Origin: Fidelibacterota bacterium
GTDB lineage: Bacteria; Fidelibacterota; UBA2242; JAFGTP01
Assembly (NCBI GenBank): GCA_029939785.1
Contig: JAOZSG010000109.1
Span: 1 to 9,920, forward strand
DNA length: 9,920 bases
Reading direction: 5' to 3'
The notes beneath the pieces are model-generated. The model saw nothing but the letters and a program-made list of their open reading frames with translations, had not been told where the DNA came from and ran no database searches. Within the stretch, counting starts at the first letter, position 1. Each line of letters opens with the position of its first letter. Shown piece by piece: positions 6,727-9,920 of this stretch. The translations under genes were made by a program, and so were the position numbers.

Positions 6727-8628
6727 ATGACAGAAAAAAAATCATCAAACACAAGACGAATTTTTTTAAAGAAAAGCATACTTGGTCTTAGCGGAAGTTT
6801 TCTTTCTTTATATCCACTAACTGCTAAGGGATCAAAAAAGAAAAAACCTAATATTCTTTGGATTGTAAGTGAAGATAATAGTCCTTTTCTCGGTTGTTAT
6901 GGTGATAAAAATGCAACAACTCCAAACATTGACAAACTTGCCAGTGAAGGTATTATTTTCGATAATGCTTTTGCTAATGCTCCTGTGTGTGCTCCAATGC
7001 GTAATACTATTATTACCGGAATGTATGCTAATATACTCGGCTGTCATAATATGCGAAGCAACTTTAAAATCCCCAAAAATATCAAATTTTTTCCACAATA
7101 TTTAAAAGAAGCCGGCTATTATTGTACGAATAATATGAAAGAAGATTATAATACAATTAAACCGGATAATGTTTGGGATGAATCCAGTAATACAGCACAT
7201 TATACAAAAAGGAAAAAAGATCAACCCTTTTTCGCAATATTTAACACAAACCTAAGTCATGAACATAAAATTCATTTTAATGAATTAATTGATATAGATA
7301 AACTTCAACACAAACCGGAAGATATGAAACTTGCTCCATATCATCCGGATCTTCCTGAAATGAGACATTGTTATGCAAACTATTATGACTATATTACAAA
7401 AATGGACAAAAAAGTTGGTGAAATTTTAAAAGAACTTGATAATAATGGCGAAACAAAGGATACAATTGTATTTTATTATTCAGATCATGGTGGAGTATTA
7501 CCTCGAAGTAAACGTTTCATTTTTGAGTCCGGAACAAAAATTCCATTAATAGTCAGGTTCCCAAAAAACTATAAAAATCTTGCTCCCTCAAAACCAGGAA
7601 CACATAATAACAGATTGGTTAGTTTGATAGACCTGCCGCCAACACTTTGTAGCCTATTAAATATTCAAATTCCTAAACAATTTCAAGGTCATGCATTTTT
7701 AGGAAAACAAAAATCAAAAGAACCTGATTACATTCATTTTTTCCGTCAAAGAATGGATGAACGGTATGACATGATGAGAGCAGTAAGAGATAAAAATTTC
7801 AGATATATTCGTAATTACATGCCTCACAGAAAATATGGTCAGCATATCTGGTATCTATGGCGTTCTACTGCTACTCGTGCCTGGGAAAAAGCTCATAAAG
7901 AAGGCAAATGTAATGAAGTCCAAAGTCGTTTTTGGAGTTATAAGAAACCAGAAGAATTATATGATATCAAAACTGATCCACACAATATCATTAATCTTGC
8001 AGATGATCCTACATACAAAGATGTTTTATTAAGAATGCGTAAAGAACATAAACGTTGGATCAGAGAAAATTATGATGCCGGCTTCATTCCCGAAGGGATA
8101 ATGAATGATGAGTCTAAATTTAGCACAATCTATGAAATGACTCATAAAGAAAATTTCCCAATGGAACAGATAATAGAAACAGCCGAAATAGCATCCGGTA
8201 ATAATCTAAAATTTTTACCCGAATTAATTACACAATTATCTAATAAAGAACCTACAGTAAGATATTGGGCTGCAACCGGATGTGCAATTCTTGGAGCAAA
8301 AGCAAACAAAGCAATGCCAAAATTAAAAGAATTATTAAATGATCCTGTTGCTAATGTTAGAATTTCATCTGCAGAAGCACTTTGCAAAATGGGTTATAAG
8401 CAAAAATCTCTGGATTTACTTGTCAGGGAGATGAAAAATGATAATCCAAGTGTTCAACTACATGCTTTAAATGTTCTTGACGCTCTTGAAGATGATGCAA
8501 AACTAGTACTAAAAGATATTATTTCCTGGGTACCATGGGCAAAAGATACTGATGTATATTTTCACCAGGTCTTTACGCAATTGATAAAAAAATTAAAACC
8601 AGGTTGGGATGATTATATTGTTTGGTAA
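6727..8628 (+). CDS. Tat-exported type I sulfatase with C-terminal HEAT repeats
   Basis: This 633-residue protein should hydrolyse a sulfate ester (or sulfamate) on a glycan outside the cytoplasm. Residues 8-35 form a Tat-type signal: NTRRIFLKKS followed by a hydrophobic stretch. The alkaline-phosphatase-superfamily sulfatase domain starts at PNILWIVSEDNSP (41-53), whose acidic residues are likely metal ligands. VCAPMR (87-92) is the CxPxR maturation motif, with Cys88 the presumed formylglycine; Met replaces the usual Ser or Ala at the fourth position. SHEH (177-180) and YSDHGG (251-256, metal ligands Asp253/His254) follow, and the domain ends near residue 445. About 490-600 contains roughly three HEAT-like helical repeats, for example PTVRYWAATGCAILG and ANVRISSAEALCKMG, probably a protein-interaction or stabilising module. 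Tat export fits folding and cysteine maturation in the cytosol. No maturing enzyme is encoded here. The substrate is unknown; being in one operon with GH94 suggests a beta-glucan link. Confidence 0.93.
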   Translation: MTEKKSSNTRRIFLKKSILGLSGSFLSLYPLTAKGSKKKKPNILWIVSEDNSPFLGCYGDKNATTPNIDKLASEGIIFDNAFANAPVCAPMRNTIITGMYANILGCHNMRSNFKIPKNIKFFPQYLKEAGYYCTNNMKEDYNTIKPDNVWDESSNTAHYTKRKKDQPFFAIFNTNLSHEHKIHFNELIDIDKLQHKPEDMKLAPYHPDLPEMRHCYANYYDYITKMDKKVGEILKELDNNGETKDTIVFYYSDHGGVLPRSKRFIFESGTKIPLIVRFPKNYKNLAPSKPGTHNNRLVSLIDLPPTLCSLLNIQIPKQFQGHAFLGKQKSKEPDYIHFFRQRMDERYDMMRAVRDKNFRYIRNYMPHRKYGQHIWYLWRSTATRAWEKAHKEGKCNEVQSRFWSYKKPEELYDIKTDPHNIINLADDPTYKDVLLRMRKEHKRWIRENYDAGFIPEGIMNDESKFSTIYEMTHKENFPMEQIIETAEIASGNNLKFLPELITQLSNKEPTVRYWAATGCAILGAKANKAMPKLKELLNDPVANVRISSAEALCKMGYKQKSLDLLVREMKNDNPSVQLHALNVLDALEDDAKLVLKDIISWVPWAKDTDVYFHQVFTQLIKKLKPGWDDYIVW

Positions 8629-8692
8629 TTTTTTAGGTTTTTAATATAATAAGTTTAACTCTTTGTTTAATCTTCAAATTATGTAATTTTTT

Positions 8693-8728
8693 AAGCACCA
8701 GATGTGCGTACCTATTTGTAGAATAATG
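8693..8728. repeat. Palindromic intergenic element, copy A
   Basis: AAGCACCAGATGTGCG forms a short hairpin (GCAC, loop CAGAT, GTGC at 8695-8707), followed by the tail TACCTATTTGTAGAATAATG. A related unit (copy B) begins 53 bp downstream. There is no T-tract after the hairpin, so it is not a standard terminator. It resembles small dispersed palindromic repeats with a GCACC...GGTGC core and a TTTGTAGA tail that I believe occur between genes in some bacteria; no search was possible. Confidence 0.5.
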
Positions 8729-8745
8729 GGTTATATAATGTATTA

Positions 8746-8780
8746 AAGCACCTTTAGGTGCGACTCTACTGATAATAATG
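8746..8780. repeat. Palindromic intergenic element, copy B
   Basis: GCACC-TTTA-GGTGC (8748-8761) is a perfect 5-bp stem with a 4-base loop. Like copy A it begins AAGCACC. The tail GACTCTACTGATAATAATG aligns loosely with copy A's tail, sharing a final TAATAATG/GAATAATG. The two units may be diverged copies of one mobile or structured element. Confidence 0.5.
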
Positions 8781-8799
8781 CAAAAAAAATCATTAAGAT

Positions 8800-8828
8800 T
8801 TGAGAAAATCAAATATATCCTATATATT
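8800..8828 (+). promoter_or_regulatory. Candidate sigma-70-like promoter for the histidine kinase
   Basis: TTGAGA (8800-8805), 17 bases, then TATATT (8823-8828): each box is one mismatch from consensus with the ideal spacing. It would start transcription about 28 bases before the kinase ATG. This is the best promoter match of the three proposed here, but chance matches are common in such AT-rich DNA. Confidence 0.42.
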
Positions 8829-8862
8829 ATTAATCATTAACTAGCAATTTGCATAACATACT

Positions 8863-9920
8863 ATGATTAACAAAATTTATTTAAAACTACAAGATATAAT
8901 ATTAGGTCAAAAAAGATCAGAAGACCATAATTTACAATTTTGGCGTGAACAAGTATTTTTAGCCATATCTTTAAGTATGTTATTTTTCGGTTTTTTCGCT
9001 TACATATTCAGTATATTTGCAGCTTTCAAACAGAACTTAATATTTGTATTGGTCTTTGATACTATACTTTATATAGTTGCAATTTTTGTAGTTTTCAATA
9101 ACAAAATTACTATTCATAAGAGGTCACACTTTTTCTTTTTTCTTCTATATCTTATCGGTGTTATTATGTTAATCGATCTCGGAAAAGATGGAGCAGGATA
9201 TATTTGGTTATTCAGTTATTCAATAATGACCGGAATAATGCTTGGATTACGAGCTGCAATAAAATCTTTTATAATTACTTTTTTCACACTAATAATACTT
9301 GGAATTATTTTCGTATATTATCAATTTGGTTCCTCACCATTGAGTCAATATGATTTGTTAGGATGGATTGCACTCAGTTTTATTTTTTTGTTTTTAAATG
9401 TTTTAATGACAATGTCAATTGCTGTTATTGTGAGAGGATTAACACATTCTGTTACAAAACAAAATCAACTTACACTTAAGTTAGTCAAAGAACATGACGA
9501 ACTTTTAGAATCAAACAAAAAAATAAGAAAAGAAGTAGATCTAAAAAAACAACTCCAGCAACAATTATATCAATCCCAAAAAATGGAAGCAATCGGACAA
9601 TTAGCCGGAGGTGTAGCACATGATTTCAATAATTTACTTACGGTAATTCTTGGTTATTCGGATATGTTGTTACAAGATAGAAATACCCCCGAGAACTTAC
9701 GTGGATTCATAAAAGAAATATTGGACTCTGGAAACAGAGCCTCAGATTTGACGCGACAACTTCTCGCATTCAGTAGAAAACAGGTCTTGAAAGTAAAAAT
9801 TATGAATATAAATGACGTTGTCAATACTATGGAGAAAATGCTAATCAGATTAATTGGTGAACATATTGATCTTATTTTTAAATTGGATAATGATACAGGC
9901 TATATTAAGGCAGATCCGGG
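8863..9920 (+). CDS. Membrane sensor histidine kinase (3' end missing)
   Basis: The frame opens at ATG 8863, the first start after an in-frame TAA at 8854-8856, and runs off the window after 352 codons. About six hydrophobic segments span residues 31-53, 59-78, 89-106, 112-128, 134-153 and 166-190, so the sensor is a compact membrane domain with little periplasmic loop; I cannot name its family. A charged coiled-coil (about 200-240) leads into the HisKA dimerisation domain, MEAIGQLAGGVAHDFNNLL, with phospho-acceptor His253. The HDFNN form is typical of the large kinase class often fused to PAS or receiver domains. The helix pair ends near SRKQVLK, and the sequence stops at IKADPG, just where the HATPase_c domain would begin. 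No Shine-Dalgarno is visible. Whether it controls the neighbouring glucan genes is unknown; its response regulator or receiver domain would lie beyond the window. Confidence 0.9.
   Translation, partial: MINKIYLKLQDIILGQKRSEDHNLQFWREQVFLAISLSMLFFGFFAYIFSIFAAFKQNLIFVLVFDTILYIVAIFVVFNNKITIHKRSHFFFFLLYLIGVIMLIDLGKDGAGYIWLFSYSIMTGIMLGLRAAIKSFIITFFTLIILGIIFVYYQFGSSPLSQYDLLGWIALSFIFLFLNVLMTMSIAVIVRGLTHSVTKQNQLTLKLVKEHDELLESNKKIRKEVDLKKQLQQQLYQSQKMEAIGQLAGGVAHDFNNLLTVILGYSDMLLQDRNTPENLRGFIKEILDSGNRASDLTRQLLAFSRKQVLKVKIMNINDVVNTMEKMLIRLIGEHIDLIFKLDNDTGYIKADP

Larger units (their letters stand above)
8629..8862. other. Intergenic region between the sulfatase and kinase genes
   Basis: These 234 bases are very AT-rich and hold no coding frame, tRNA or clear terminator. 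They contain the two palindromic elements at 8693-8728 and 8746-8780 and a candidate promoter at 8800-8828. The lack of a T-tailed hairpin after the sulfatase means the upstream transcript may end by Rho or read through toward the kinase. Confidence 0.7.

Noticed and set aside
6869..7105. A 78-codon plus-strand frame within the sulfatase gene
   Set aside because: It overlaps the conserved sulfatase active-site coding region in another frame and its translation shows no domain or credible start signal.
8695..8761. Rho-independent terminators for the sulfatase gene
   Set aside because: Neither hairpin is followed by a T-run; stems are only 4-5 bp.
8693..8780. CRISPR-like array
   Set aside because: Only two imperfect units are present, with a 53-bp period, no conserved long repeat and no cas genes nearby.

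Overview
The window is AT-rich (roughly 30% G+C) bacterial DNA with every gene on the plus strand. The first protein ends in a type IX secretion (T9SS)/FlgD-like tail with the YPNPFNPSTTI signature. That signature points to the FCB superphylum, for example Cloacimonadota, Marinimicrobia, Ignavibacteria/Calditrichota or Delongbacteria-type lineages. The phylum cannot be fixed from this window. A textbook Rho-independent terminator and one clear Shine-Dalgarno sequence argue mildly against a typical Bacteroidota member.

Layout. (1) 1-1693: the 3' part of a large surface or secreted protein made of FG-GAP/VCBS-type calcium-binding propeller repeats plus a C-terminal sorting domain, closed by a strong terminator at 1716-1747. 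Its first 55 bases recur exactly at 1324-1378, in frame and 441 codons apart. This implies a multi-module protein and possibly an assembly collapse. (2) 1694-1956: intergenic, with a promoter candidate and three AGGATAA direct repeats. (3) 1957-4142: a dUTPase gene overlapping by 4 bases (ATGA) a Sec-exported GH9 endoglucanase gene. (4) 4143-4282: a spacer holding an unexplained 45-base GC-rich island and a promoter candidate. (5) 4283-8628: a cytosolic GH94 cellobiose phosphorylase followed after 2 bases by a Tat-exported sulfatase with C-terminal HEAT repeats. (6) 8629-8862: a spacer with two related palindromic elements 53 bp apart and a promoter candidate. (7) 8863-9920: the 5' part of a six-TM sensor histidine kinase, cut off before its ATPase domain.

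Functionally the core is a small beta-glucan utilisation locus. GH9 cuts cellulose or a mixed beta-glucan outside the cytoplasm, and GH94 phosphorolyses imported cellobiose to glucose-1-phosphate plus glucose. The co-transcribed sulfatase suggests that the natural substrate, or a companion glycan, carries sulfate esters; this is inference. No transporter, SusC/D pair or sulfatase-maturing enzyme lies in the window. The dUTPase is a housekeeping enzyme in an odd place. I see no convincing wholly new system. The best leads are the exact modular repeat at the left edge, the dut-GH9 coupling, the GH94-sulfatase pairing with an atypical CAPMR sulfatase motif, and the intergenic palindromes.
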